The notes below the pieces were generated by a model, which saw only the letters and a program-made list of their open reading frames with translations, had not been told where the DNA came from and did no database searches. Positions 1 through 7,183 of a stretch of 64,000 bases of DNA are shown one piece after another. Each line of letters begins with the position of its first letter. Position 1 is the stretch's first letter. The position numbers were made by a program, and so were the translations under genes. This stretch comes from CAVRGQ01 sp963720785 (lineage in GTDB: Bacteria > Actinomycetota > Acidimicrobiia > IMCC26256 > DASPTH01): positions 744,001 through 808,000 of the forward strand of contig CAVRGQ010000004.1 of the NCBI GenBank assembly GCA_963720785.1, in the 5' to 3' direction.

Positions 1-235
1 GCCGGCGCACGACCGACGTGGCCACCTCGCGACCCTTCGGGGTGAGGCGCAGGCTGCGGTCGTCGAGGAGCTCGGCGTAGCCGTGATCGACGAGGCGGTT
101 CACCGTCTCGGAGACGGCGGGGGCGGACAGGCCGAGGCGCTCGACGAGCCGGGCACGGATAGGAATCGTGCCCTCCTCCTCGATCTCGAGGATTGCTTCG
201 AGGTACTCCTCGGTCGTGTCGTGCCACTCCGCCAC
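1..235 (-). CDS. DtxR/IdeR-family metal-dependent regulator (N-terminal part, cut by window edge)
   Basis: About 78 residues of the N-terminus are present. They form a winged helix-turn-helix of the DtxR/IdeR type, with the family's opening TTEEYLEAI, a middle part reading RARLVERLGLSAPAVSETVNRL, and the wing. Family members repress iron- or manganese-responsive genes when loaded with metal; the metal-binding and dimerisation domain lies outside the window, so the metal cannot be told. The GTG start at 235 is supported by a TAGTGT box at 242-247, six bases upstream, which suggests a leaderless mRNA. It follows the 2-oxoacid dehydrogenase genes on the same strand but has its own promoter-like box. 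Confidence 0.8.
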   Translation of the reverse strand, partial: MAEWHDTTEEYLEAILEIEEEGTIPIRARLVERLGLSAPAVSETVNRLVDHGYAELLDDRSLRLTPKGREVATSVVRR

Positions 236-259
236 GGGGCAACACTACTGCCGAAGGCC

Positions 260-1442
260 TCAGAGCCCTCCAGGCTCCTGCAGCAACTCCGCGACCCGCT
301 CCAGGAACGTGGTGGCGTCGTGCCCGTCGACCACCCGGTGGTCGGCCGAGAGCGAGATGGGGAGCGCCGGGGCGGCGACCACGGTGTCGCCGTCGACGAC
401 CGGGCGCACCTTCGCCGCGCCGAAGCCGAGGATGCCGACCTGCGGGGGGCGCACGATCGGCGTGGCGAACCGTCCGCCCTCGGTGCCGAAGTTGGTGATG
501 GTGAAGGTCGCGCCGTCGAGCAGCTCGGGCGTGAGGTGACCGGCGCGCGCGGCGGCGGTGATCTCGGTGACGCGAGCGCCGAGCGCGGGCACGTCGAGCG
601 TGTGGGCGTCGCGCAGCACGGGAACCACGAGGCCGGCCTCGGTGGCGGCGGCGATTCCCATGTGGCACGCGTCGTGGAGGAGCACCTCTTCCGCGGTCGC
701 GTCGAAGCCCGCATTGAGCACCGGCACGTCGTGCAGCGCGACGACCGCGGGCGCGCACGAAGTACGCGGTGAGCGTGAGGTCGGGGTACGCGTCCCGCGC
801 GGTGCGGTACGCAGCAAGGAGTGGCCGCGCGTCGATCTCGTCGAACAACGAGATGTGCGGCACCTGGCGCCACGCCTCGGCCATGTTGCGCGCCATCGCC
901 CGCCGGATGCCGCGCAGCGGTGCGCGCGCACCGGTGACCGACGGCGCGGGGGTGGATGCGGCGGCAGGTACGCCACTTGCGGCGGCGCGCACGTCGTTGG
1001 CGGTGACGCGCCCTCCGGGACCGCTGCCGGTGACCGACGTGAGGTCGACGCCCAGTTCCTTCGCGAGCTTGCGCACGGGAGGCGCGGCCTGGGGCACTGC
1101 ACCCGCCACCGTGGCGTGCACACCACCTGCCGGCGCGGGTGAGTCGGCCGGAGCGGTCGACATCGTGGGCGCCGCGGCGCTCGTGGCGAGCGACGCGTCG
1201 TCGGGCGTGAGCTCGAGCAGCAGCGCGCCGACGGGCACCATGTCGCCTTCGGCCGCGCCGAGCGCGGTGATCGTGCCCGCCGCGGGCACGGGCAGCTCCA
1301 CCTCGGCCTTGTCGGTCTGCACGTGCACGACGATCTGGTCGCGCGTCACGTGGTCGCCCACCGCGACGTTCCAGCGCAAGACCTCGGCCTCGCTCATGCC
1401 CTCGCCGAGATCGGGGAGGCGGTACTCGAGCCCGTCAGGCAT
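260..1442 (-). CDS. 2-oxoacid dehydrogenase E2, dihydrolipoamide acyltransferase (frameshifted)
   Basis: E2 core of a pyruvate or branched-chain 2-oxoacid dehydrogenase; it carries the acyl group on a lipoyl arm and passes it to CoA. From the ATG at 1442 the order is a lipoyl domain (lipoyl lysine in QTDKAEVEL), a Pro/Ala linker, a peripheral subunit-binding domain (VRKLAKELGVDLTSVTGSG) and the catalytic domain, ending with the active-site motif LSADHRVVDG. The frame is lost inside the catalytic domain: a GGG run at 749-751 appears one base too long. Removing one base joins YFVRA to VVALHDVPVLNAGFD, the expected order. The start overlaps the E1beta gene by 8 bases. Substrate (branched-chain versus pyruvate) is not decided by sequence. 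Confidence 0.88.
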
Positions 1443-2409
1443 CGAGCACTCCCGTGACCGCGGCGACCACCCGTGCGACATCCGGGCGCACCCAGTCCTC
1501 CACGAGCGCGGCGGGTGACGGCACGTCGTAGCCGGCGACGCGCGCCACGGGTGCCTGCAACGACCAGAACGCCTGCTCCTGGATCGTCGCGACGACTTCG
1601 GCGCCCACGCCCGCGGTGAGCGGTGCCTCGTGCACCACGACGACGCGGCCGGTGGCCTCGGTGACCCGCACGAGCGTGTCGATGTCGAGCGGCGACAGCG
1701 TGCGGAGGTCGACGACACCGACGGTCGCGCCGCGGGTGTCCGCGAGCGCGTCGGCCGCGGCGAGGACCACGGGCACCATCGCGCCCCAGGTGATCACCAC
1801 CGCGTCGCCCGGTTCGCGCACCACTGCGGCCTGGCCGAGCGGCACGAGGTGCTCGCCGTCGGGCACCTCACCGACGGTGCGGTAGCAGGGGATCGGTTCG
1901 AAGAACAGCACCGGGTCGGGGTCGCGGATCGCACTGGCGAGCAGGCCCTTCGCGTCGGCGGCGTTCGACGGCACCACGACCTTGAGCCCCGGGGTGTGCA
2001 CGTAGGGCGCTTCCACCGAGTCGGCGTGCAGCTCGGGAGTGCGCACGCCGCCGCCGTAGGGCGCGCGGATCGTGACCGGGCAGTGGAAGCGGCCGCGGCT
2101 GCGGTAGCGCATGCGCGCCAACTGCCCGACGATCTGGTGGTACGCCTGCATCGTGAAGCCGCCGAACTGGATCTCGGCGATCGGCACCAGCCCCGCGATC
2201 GACAGGCCCACGGCCGCGCCGGCGATGGCCGACTCCGCGAGCGGCACGTCGAACACGCGCCCGTCGCCGAACTTGTCGAGCAGGCCGTCGGTGACGCGGA
2301 ACACGCCGCCGTTGTGCCCGACGTCCTCGCCGAACAACACGACGCGCTCGTCGCGGTCCATCTCGTCGAACAGCGTGTCGCGGATCGCCGCGAGCATCGT
2401 CACTTCCAT
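1435..2409 (-). CDS. 2-oxoacid dehydrogenase E1 component, beta subunit
   Basis: Full-length (324 aa) transketolase-like beta subunit that, with E1alpha, decarboxylates a 2-oxoacid using thiamine diphosphate. It shows the pyrimidine-binding region (VVLFGEDVGHNGGVFRVT, PLAESAIAGAAVGLSIAGL) and the C-terminal transketolase domain (VVDLRTLSPLDIDTLV, VVHEAP). The ATG at 2409 gives the family's usual MEVTMLAAIRDTL opening and overlaps the end of the E1alpha gene by 10 bases; its own end overlaps the E2 start. This tight coupling fits stoichiometric expression of one complex. The separate alpha and beta subunits argue for a branched-chain-type or Gram-positive pyruvate-type complex rather than the single-chain AceE form. 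Confidence 0.93.
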   Translation of the reverse strand: MEVTMLAAIRDTLFDEMDRDERVVLFGEDVGHNGGVFRVTDGLLDKFGDGRVFDVPLAESAIAGAAVGLSIAGLVPIAEIQFGGFTMQAYHQIVGQLARMRYRSRGRFHCPVTIRAPYGGGVRTPELHADSVEAPYVHTPGLKVVVPSNAADAKGLLASAIRDPDPVLFFEPIPCYRTVGEVPDGEHLVPLGQAAVVREPGDAVVITWGAMVPVVLAAADALADTRGATVGVVDLRTLSPLDIDTLVRVTEATGRVVVVHEAPLTAGVGAEVVATIQEQAFWSLQAPVARVAGYDVPSPAALVEDWVRPDVARVVAAVTGVLDA

Positions 2410-3458
2410 GCTGGCCTCGCGTCCGATCGCGCTCGGTGGATCCGCTCGCGCAGTTCGTCGCGTTGACCCGACAGGCGTGCGGACGGCGTCTCCTGGAGGT
2501 GGTCGAGCGTGTCGGAGGGATCGAGGGGGCGGGCGAGCGCGGCGTCGACGATGCGTTCGAGGCGCGCCTCCACCGCGACGTCGACGGCCTGTTGCCGTGC
2601 GTCGTCCCACCGCCCCGCCGCGGTGAGCTGCGCGCGGAACCGCGTGATCGGGTCACGCTCGGCCCACGCCGCGAGCTCCTCGGGCGGCACGTAGCGGGTG
2701 GGGTCGTCGGACGTGGTGTGCGCGCCCATGCGGTAGGTGCGCAGCTCGACGATCGTGGGCCCGGCGCCGGAAGCCGCGCGGGCGCGAGCAGCGCGCGCGG
2801 CGTGGAGCACCGCGAGCACGTCGTTGCCGTCGACGATCACGCCGGGGATGCCGACGGCCGCGCCCTTCGCCGCGAACGACTCCGCGGCGGTCTGGTGCAC
2901 CGACGGCGTGGAGATCGCCCAGCCGTTGTTGATGACCACGACGATCAGCGGGAGCCGCCGGGTGCCCGCGAGGTTGAGCGCCTCGTAGAAGTCGCCCTGC
3001 GAGGTGGCGCCGTCGCCGGTGAACGCGACGACCACGCCGGCTTCGTTACGGAGCTGCAGCCCCCAGGCCAGGCCGGCGGCGTGGGGCAGCTGCGAGCCGA
3101 GCGCGATCTGCGGCGGGAGGCAGCGCACGTCGTCGGGGATGCGGGAGCCGTCGGGGTGACCGCGCCAGAACGCCACGACGGTCTCGAACAGGTCGTCGCC
3201 GAGGGCGCCGAAGCCGAGCAGCTCGCGGTAGTAGGGGACGACCCAGTCGGTGGCGAGGTCGAGGCCGCGGAGCACGCCGCAGACCGCCGCCTCCTGCCCG
3301 GTGAGGGGCGCCACGAGCGTCATCCGGCCCTGTCGTTGGAGGTTCCAGCACCGCTCGGAGGCCCGCCGCGAGAAGCAGAGGTCGCTCATGAGCTGTTCGG
3401 CGAGTGCGGGATCGCACCCCCCGGCGGTCTCGAGGGCGGAGGTCTGGACGTCGGTCAC
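2400..3458 (-). CDS. 2-oxoacid dehydrogenase E1 component, alpha subunit
   Basis: Thiamine-diphosphate-binding alpha subunit (352 aa). The ThDP motif is clear: it starts GDGATSQGDFYEALNLAG and ends VVVINN, followed by GWAIS. The phosphorylation-loop region RTYRMGAHTTSDDP is also present, as in branched-chain-type E1alpha. The GTG start at 3458 has a GAGGAG ribosome-binding site about 10 bases upstream. It is the first enzyme gene of a TetR-E1alpha-E1beta-E2 run on the minus strand, so a TetR protein probably controls degradation of a branched-chain or related 2-oxoacid. The exact substrate is inference from family resemblance. Confidence 0.92.
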   Translation of the reverse strand: MTDVQTSALETAGGCDPALAEQLMSDLCFSRRASERCWNLQRQGRMTLVAPLTGQEAAVCGVLRGLDLATDWVVPYYRELLGFGALGDDLFETVVAFWRGHPDGSRIPDDVRCLPPQIALGSQLPHAAGLAWGLQLRNEAGVVVAFTGDGATSQGDFYEALNLAGTRRLPLIVVVINNGWAISTPSVHQTAAESFAAKGAAVGIPGVIVDGNDVLAVLHAARAARARAASGAGPTIVELRTYRMGAHTTSDDPTRYVPPEELAAWAERDPITRFRAQLTAAGRWDDARQQAVDVAVEARLERIVDAALARPLDPSDTLDHLQETPSARLSGQRDELRERIHRARSDARPAWK

Positions 3459-3491
3459 GGGTGGGGGGCTCCTCGTGGGTTCGGTTCTCAG

Positions 3492-3511
3492 CCTACCGAT
3501 TGATAGGTAGG
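3492..3511. promoter_or_regulatory. Inverted repeat at the tetR end, upstream of the E1 genes
   Basis: CCTACC and GGTAGG form a 6-bp dyad with an 8-base spacer. It overlaps the last codons of the TetR gene and lies about 35 bases before the E1alpha start. Its place in the short gap between regulator and target operon would suit an operator, but it could also be chance or a weak terminator of tetR. Confidence 0.25.
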
Positions 3512-4137
3512 ACGCCAGGGCCTTCCGGCCGCAGGGCGTGGCGGAACAGGTCGAGGACGTGCTCCTGCTCCAGCAACAGGGCCTCGGGCGTGAGCGGGTC
3601 CTCGCCCAGGAGCGAACCGACGAGCGGCGCGTCGGACAGGTAGGACAGGACCGCGCCGTAGCCGGTGATCACGAGGCGCGACGCGTCGCAGCGGCGGATG
3701 CGGCCGGCGTCCATCTCCCGCTCGAGGAAGGCCACGCCCCGCTCGAACAGCGGCCGCAGCACCGTCGCGAGCTCCTCGACGAGCACGGTGCCCCCCTCGA
3801 GCGCCTCCCAGCGGGCGAGGCGCACGAAGTCGGGGCGTTCGACGAAGAAGCGGAAGGCGGTGCGCACGACGCGCTCCACTTGGGCCCAGCCCTCGGACTG
3901 CTCCACGGGCACGTTGGTGGTGGTCTGGTCCATCAGCTCGAACCAGTCGTCGAAGGCGTCGAGGAGCACCGCCCGGTACAGGGCGAGCTTCGACGGGAAG
4001 TGGTGGAAGAGGCTGGGGGTGCGGATCCCCACCTCCTCGGCGATGTCGTTGAGGGAGGTGCCCGAGAACCCCCGCTCCGCGAACCGCTGGCGCGCCACCA
4101 CGAGGATCGTCTCCCGAGTGCTCACCACCGACGTCAC
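3493..4137 (-). CDS. TetR/AcrR-family transcriptional regulator
   Basis: 214-aa repressor-type protein. The N-terminal helix-turn-helix is typical (FAERGFSGTSLNDIAEEVGI, then TPSLFHHFPSK-ALYRAVL). The C-terminal half is the usual helical ligand-binding domain, ending in PINR. The GTG at 4137 is chosen because a TATCCT box sits exactly six bases upstream (4144-4149), as at many other starts here; GTGs at 4128 and 4125 are alternatives. It lies just upstream of, and on the same strand as, the 2-oxoacid dehydrogenase genes, so those are the likeliest targets. Ligand unknown. Confidence 0.88.
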   Translation of the reverse strand: MTSVVSTRETILVVARQRFAERGFSGTSLNDIAEEVGIRTPSLFHHFPSKLALYRAVLLDAFDDWFELMDQTTTNVPVEQSEGWAQVERVVRTAFRFFVERPDFVRLARWEALEGGTVLVEELATVLRPLFERGVAFLEREMDAGRIRRCDASRLVITGYGAVLSYLSDAPLVGSLLGEDPLTPEALLLEQEHVLDLFRHALRPEGPGVLPINR

Positions 4138-4191
4138 CCGCCGAGGATACGGCCACCCGGCGAGCAGCGAGCGAAGCAATCGAAGGAAGAA

Positions 4192-4218
4192 TTTGCACTC
4201 TCGGCTCGCGAGTGCCAA
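4192..4218. promoter_or_regulatory. Degenerate CIRCE (HrcA operator), distal copy
   Basis: TTTGCACTC, nine bases, then GAGTGCCAA: the CIRCE consensus (TTAGCACTC-N9-GAGTGCTAA) with two changes in the left arm and one in the right. It lies six bases upstream of a perfect copy and before groEL, in the space also used by the divergent tetR promoter. Two HrcA sites in tandem upstream of a groE gene are known from other actinobacteria and would tighten repression. Confidence 0.75.
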
Positions 4219-4223
4219 CATGG

Positions 4224-4250
4224 TTAGCACTCGGTACGAGTGAGTGCTAA
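4224..4250. promoter_or_regulatory. CIRCE element (HrcA operator) of groEL
   Basis: TTAGCACTC, nine bases, then GAGTGCTAA: a perfect match to CIRCE, the binding site of the heat-shock repressor HrcA. It sits 100 bases upstream of the groEL start. HrcA itself is not encoded in this window. Heat or misfolding stress would inactivate HrcA and release groEL transcription. Confidence 0.95.
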
Positions 4251-4349
4251 GTCCCTGCCCCCACCTCGGAGGGGACGGCGCCCACTCGGACCAGAAGTTC
4301 CAGCACACCCGTTCCGTACACCCACCACCCACTCCCAGGGGGTTCACGT

Positions 4350-5990
4350 ATGCCCAAGCAGATCGCCTACGACGAGCAGGCACGCCGCTCACTCGAAGCC
4401 GGCATGAACAAGCTCGCCGACGCCGTGCGCGTCACCCTCGGCCCGCGTGGCCGCAACGTCGTGCTCGAGAAGAAGTGGGGCGCGCCCACGATCACGAACG
4501 ACGGTGTCTCCATCGCCAAGGAGATCGACCTCGAGGACCCCTTCGAGAAGATCGGCGCCGAGCTCGTCAAGGAAGTCGCCAAGAAGACCGACGACGTCGC
4601 CGGTGACGGCACCACCACTGCCACCGTCCTCGCGTGGGCGATGGTCCGTGAGGGCCTCCGCAACGTCGCGGCGGGCGCCAACCCGATGGTGCTCAAGGGC
4701 GGCATCGAGAAGGCGGTCGAGACTGCGGTCGAGTCCATCAAGAAGGACTCGAAGAGCGTCAAGACCGACCACGCGCAGATCGCCAACGTCGCCGCCATCT
4801 CGGCGGCCGACAAGGAAGTCGGCGCGATGATCGCCGAGTCCCTCGAGAAGGTCGGCGCCGACGGCGTCATCACCGTCGAGGAGAGCCAGACCTTCGGCAT
4901 GGAGCTCGACCTCGTCGAGGGCATGCGCTTCGACAAGGGCTACATCTCGCCCTACTTCGTCACCGACACCGACCGCATGGAAGCGGTGCTCGACGACGCG
5001 TACCTGCTGCTCGTCAGCTCGAAGATCTCGGCCGTGAAGGACCTCCTTCCCGTGCTCGAGAAGGTCATGCAGTCGGGTCGCCCGCTCGTGATCGTCGCCG
5101 AGGACGTCGAGGGCGAGGCCCTCGCCACCCTCGTGGTGAACAAGATCCGCGGCACCTTCAAGTCGGTGGCGGTCAAAGCCCCCGGCTTCGGCGAGCGTCG
5201 CAAGGCCATGCTCCAGGACATCGCGATCCTCACCGGCGGCCAGGTTGTCTCCGAGGAGATCGGCCTGAAGCTCGACAACATCGGCATCGAGCTGCTCGGC
5301 CGGGCCCGCAAGGTCGTCGTCACCAAGGACGAGACCACGATCGTCGAGGGCGCCGGCTCCAAGGCCGACGTCAACGGCCGGGTCCAGCAGATCCGCAACG
5401 AGATCGACAACACCGACTCCGACTACGACCGTGAGAAGCTCCAGGAGCGTCTCGCGAAGCTGGCCGGCGGCGTGGCGATCATCAAGGTCGGTGCGGCCAC
5501 CGAGGTGGAGCTCAAGGAGAAGAAGCACCGCATCGAGGACGCGGTGCAGACGACCAAGGCTGCAGTCGAGGAAGGTGTGGTGCCCGGTGGTGGCGTCGCA
5601 CTGCTCCGTGCCCAGGAGAAGGTGCTGGCCCTCGCCGACACCCTCACGGGTGACGAGTCCACCGGTGCCAAGATCGTGGCCCGTGCGCTCGAGGAGCCGC
5701 TGAAGCAGATCGCGGTCAACGCCGGCCTCGAGGGCGGCGTCATCGTGGAGAAGGTCCGCAGCCTCAAGGGTGCCAACGGCCTCAACGCCGGCACCGGCGA
5801 GTACGAGGACCTCGTGAAGGCCGGCGTCATCGACGCCGCGAAGGTCACCCGTTCGGCGCTGCAGAACGCAGCTTCGATCGCGGCCCTCTTCCTCACCACG
5901 GAGGCCGTCATCGCCGACAAGCCCGAGCCGGCTGCCGGTGGCGGGATGCCCGGCGGCATGCCCGACATGGGCGGCATGGGCGACTTCTAG
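4350..5990 (+). CDS. groEL: Chaperonin GroEL (Hsp60)
   Basis: 546-aa Hsp60 chaperonin, full length, forming the double-ring ATP-driven folding chamber in the cytoplasm. Visible hallmarks are the ATP-binding DGTTTATVLA, the apical-domain segment after AEDVEGEALATLVVNK, the signature AAVEEGVVPGGG, and the C-terminal Gly-Met tail GGGMPGGMPDMGGMGDF. That flexible GGM tail, rather than a His-rich one, resembles the essential GroEL2-type copies of actinobacteria. No groES is next to it, so the co-chaperonin is encoded elsewhere, probably with a second groEL. Two CIRCE boxes lie upstream and a strong terminator downstream, so it is probably monocistronic. Confidence 0.98.
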   Translation: MPKQIAYDEQARRSLEAGMNKLADAVRVTLGPRGRNVVLEKKWGAPTITNDGVSIAKEIDLEDPFEKIGAELVKEVAKKTDDVAGDGTTTATVLAWAMVREGLRNVAAGANPMVLKGGIEKAVETAVESIKKDSKSVKTDHAQIANVAAISAADKEVGAMIAESLEKVGADGVITVEESQTFGMELDLVEGMRFDKGYISPYFVTDTDRMEAVLDDAYLLLVSSKISAVKDLLPVLEKVMQSGRPLVIVAEDVEGEALATLVVNKIRGTFKSVAVKAPGFGERRKAMLQDIAILTGGQVVSEEIGLKLDNIGIELLGRARKVVVTKDETTIVEGAGSKADVNGRVQQIRNEIDNTDSDYDREKLQERLAKLAGGVAIIKVGAATEVELKEKKHRIEDAVQTTKAAVEEGVVPGGGVALLRAQEKVLALADTLTGDESTGAKIVARALEEPLKQIAVNAGLEGGVIVEKVRSLKGANGLNAGTGEYEDLVKAGVIDAAKVTRSALQNAASIAALFLTTEAVIADKPEPAAGGGMPGGMPDMGGMGDF

Positions 5991-6026
5991 TCCCCAGCTC
6001 TTCCGGCAACACCACAGCACGACTGC

Positions 6027-6054
6027 GACGGGGCGTCCTTCGGGGCGCCCCGTC
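6027..6054 (+). terminator. Rho-independent-type terminator after groEL
   Basis: A 12-bp stem (6027-6038 with 6043-6054, one G-U pair) is closed by a TTCG tetraloop, an unusually stable hairpin, 37 bases after the groEL stop. No long T-run follows, which is common for hairpin terminators in GC-rich actinobacteria. Confidence 0.8.
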
Positions 6055-6112
6055 CGCGTGCCGTCCGCGTGTCGGGCTTCACCCGGATGTCCCACGTGTC
6101 GAAGTACCCGGA

Positions 6113-6931
6113 ATGAAACGCTGGATCGCAGTTCTCTTCACCGCGCTCGTTGTCGCACTCACCACCACCGCGTGCGGCTCGGGCGGCAGCGGGCCCGCCA
6201 CCATCTCGATCGGCACGTTGCGCAGCGCGGCGGCCAACTCGCAGCAGGCCGACACGCAGACGTTCGAGTTCACCGCCGACGTCGACGCCAGGGGCCAGCA
6301 GCTCTCCATGGAGGGCTCGGGGATCGTCGCGAGCGACGGCAAGACCGGGAAGCTCACGATGAAGATCGGCTCGGTCGGTGAGATCGAGGAGGTCATCACC
6401 CCCGATGGCGTGTACCTCGACATGGGCTCGTTGCTCGGTACGAAGCTGCCCGACGGCAAGCGCTGGCTGTTCATGAGCTCCGAGGAGATCGCCGGGCAGT
6501 CGGGCACCGGCACACCGTCGCTCCAGGGCGACACCGGCCAGACGAGCACGCAGGCGCTCGAGTACCTGCAGGCCACCACCGGCAACGTGGAGAAGGTGGG
6601 CGAGGACACCGTCAACGGTGCGCCCGCCACGCACTACGTGACCCACGTCGACTACGGCAAGTGGTCCGAGGAGCACATGCCCGACGCCACGGCGGCGGAG
6701 AAGGCGCAGATCGCGAAGCTCGGCGTGGTGCCGATGGATGTGTGGATCAACGGTGACGACCGCGTGGTCAAGCTGTCCTTCGACCTCGATGCCTCCAGCT
6801 TCGGTGGCGACGGCGCCCGCATGAAGATGACCATGGAGATCACCGGCTTCGGCGAGCCCCTCGACGTGCAGGCACCGCCCGCCGACGAGGTGATCACCCA
6901 GTCGGAACTCCAGGGCTCCTCCACCGCCTGA
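6113..6931 (+). CDS. Secreted lipoprotein, LppX/LprG-like
   Basis: 272-aa predicted lipoprotein. The N-terminus is a type II signal peptide (KR, hydrophobic stretch, lipobox TTAC with the modified Cys at about residue 20), followed by a mature beta-rich domain. Segments such as FEFTADVDARGQQLSMEGSG, then PDGVYLDM, and DVWINGDDRVVKL resemble the LolA-like fold of mycobacterial LppX/LprG/LprA, which carry lipids across the cell envelope. The fold assignment is by pattern only. It stands alone between the groEL terminator and the leu leader region. Confidence 0.75.
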   Translation: MKRWIAVLFTALVVALTTTACGSGGSGPATISIGTLRSAAANSQQADTQTFEFTADVDARGQQLSMEGSGIVASDGKTGKLTMKIGSVGEIEEVITPDGVYLDMGSLLGTKLPDGKRWLFMSSEEIAGQSGTGTPSLQGDTGQTSTQALEYLQATTGNVEKVGEDTVNGAPATHYVTHVDYGKWSEEHMPDATAAEKAQIAKLGVVPMDVWINGDDRVVKLSFDLDASSFGGDGARMKMTMEITGFGEPLDVQAPPADEVITQSELQGSSTA

Positions 6932-6997
6932 GCCCCGCCGAAGCGGTTCCGCGGAACCGGTTCCGGCATGCTTGGCGCACGGCCTGGCGGGTGCTGG

Positions 6998-7003
6998 TAC
7001 ACT
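6998..7003 (+). promoter_or_regulatory. -10 box of the leuA leader transcript
   Basis: TACACT, preceded by TGG as a partial extended -10, ends seven bases before the GTG of the leader peptide. Transcription would then start at or next to the GTG, giving a leaderless mRNA whose first codons are the Leu-rich control peptide. The -35 region is not clear. Confidence 0.6.
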
Positions 7004-7010
7004 GACCTCC

Positions 7011-7049
7011 GTGACTCGTCCGTCCGCCGCCCTCCTTCTGCTCATGTAG
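7011..7049 (+). CDS. leuA leader (attenuator) peptide, 12 aa
   Basis: A GTG-started 12-codon ORF encodes MTRPSAALLLLM. Four consecutive leucine codons (CTC CTT CTG CTC, 7032-7043) lie just before the stop, which overlaps the first base of a hairpin. This is the layout of a transcription-attenuation leader: ribosomes stall on the Leu codons when charged tRNA-Leu is scarce and change downstream RNA folding. No Shine-Dalgarno is visible and the -10 box sits seven bases upstream, so it is probably translated from a leaderless message. It is too short for ordinary gene finding. Confidence 0.85.
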   Translation: MTRPSAALLLLM

Positions 7050-7105
7050 GCAAGTGCCCCATAGGCACTTGCCGAAGCTCCTGTGCCCTCGGGCCAGGAG
7101 CTTTT
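7049..7105 (+). promoter_or_regulatory. leuA transcription attenuator (two hairpins plus T-tract)
   Basis: Hairpin 1 is a perfect 10-bp stem (GGCAAGTGCC at 7049-7058 with GGCACTTGCC at 7064-7073). Hairpin 2 is the terminator: AAGCTCCTG (7075-7083) with CAGGAGCTT (7095-7103), followed by TTTTGTGTTT. A ribosome stalled on the Leu codons would mask the left arm of hairpin 1. Its right arm (GGCAC, 7064-7068) could then pair with GTGCC at 7083-7087 and weaken the terminator. That alternative pairing is short and is inference. The terminator ends about 80 bases before leuA. Confidence 0.85.
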
Positions 7106-7183
7106 GTGTTTCTCGGACCCGCGCGAGTCCGTTGCCAGTCCCCTTGCCATCCCGTTCCATCCCGTCAGGACAGGTGAAGCGCC

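Noticed and set aside
4250..4350. A groES gene between CIRCE and groEL
   Set aside because: Only 99 bases with no coding frame; groES must be elsewhere.
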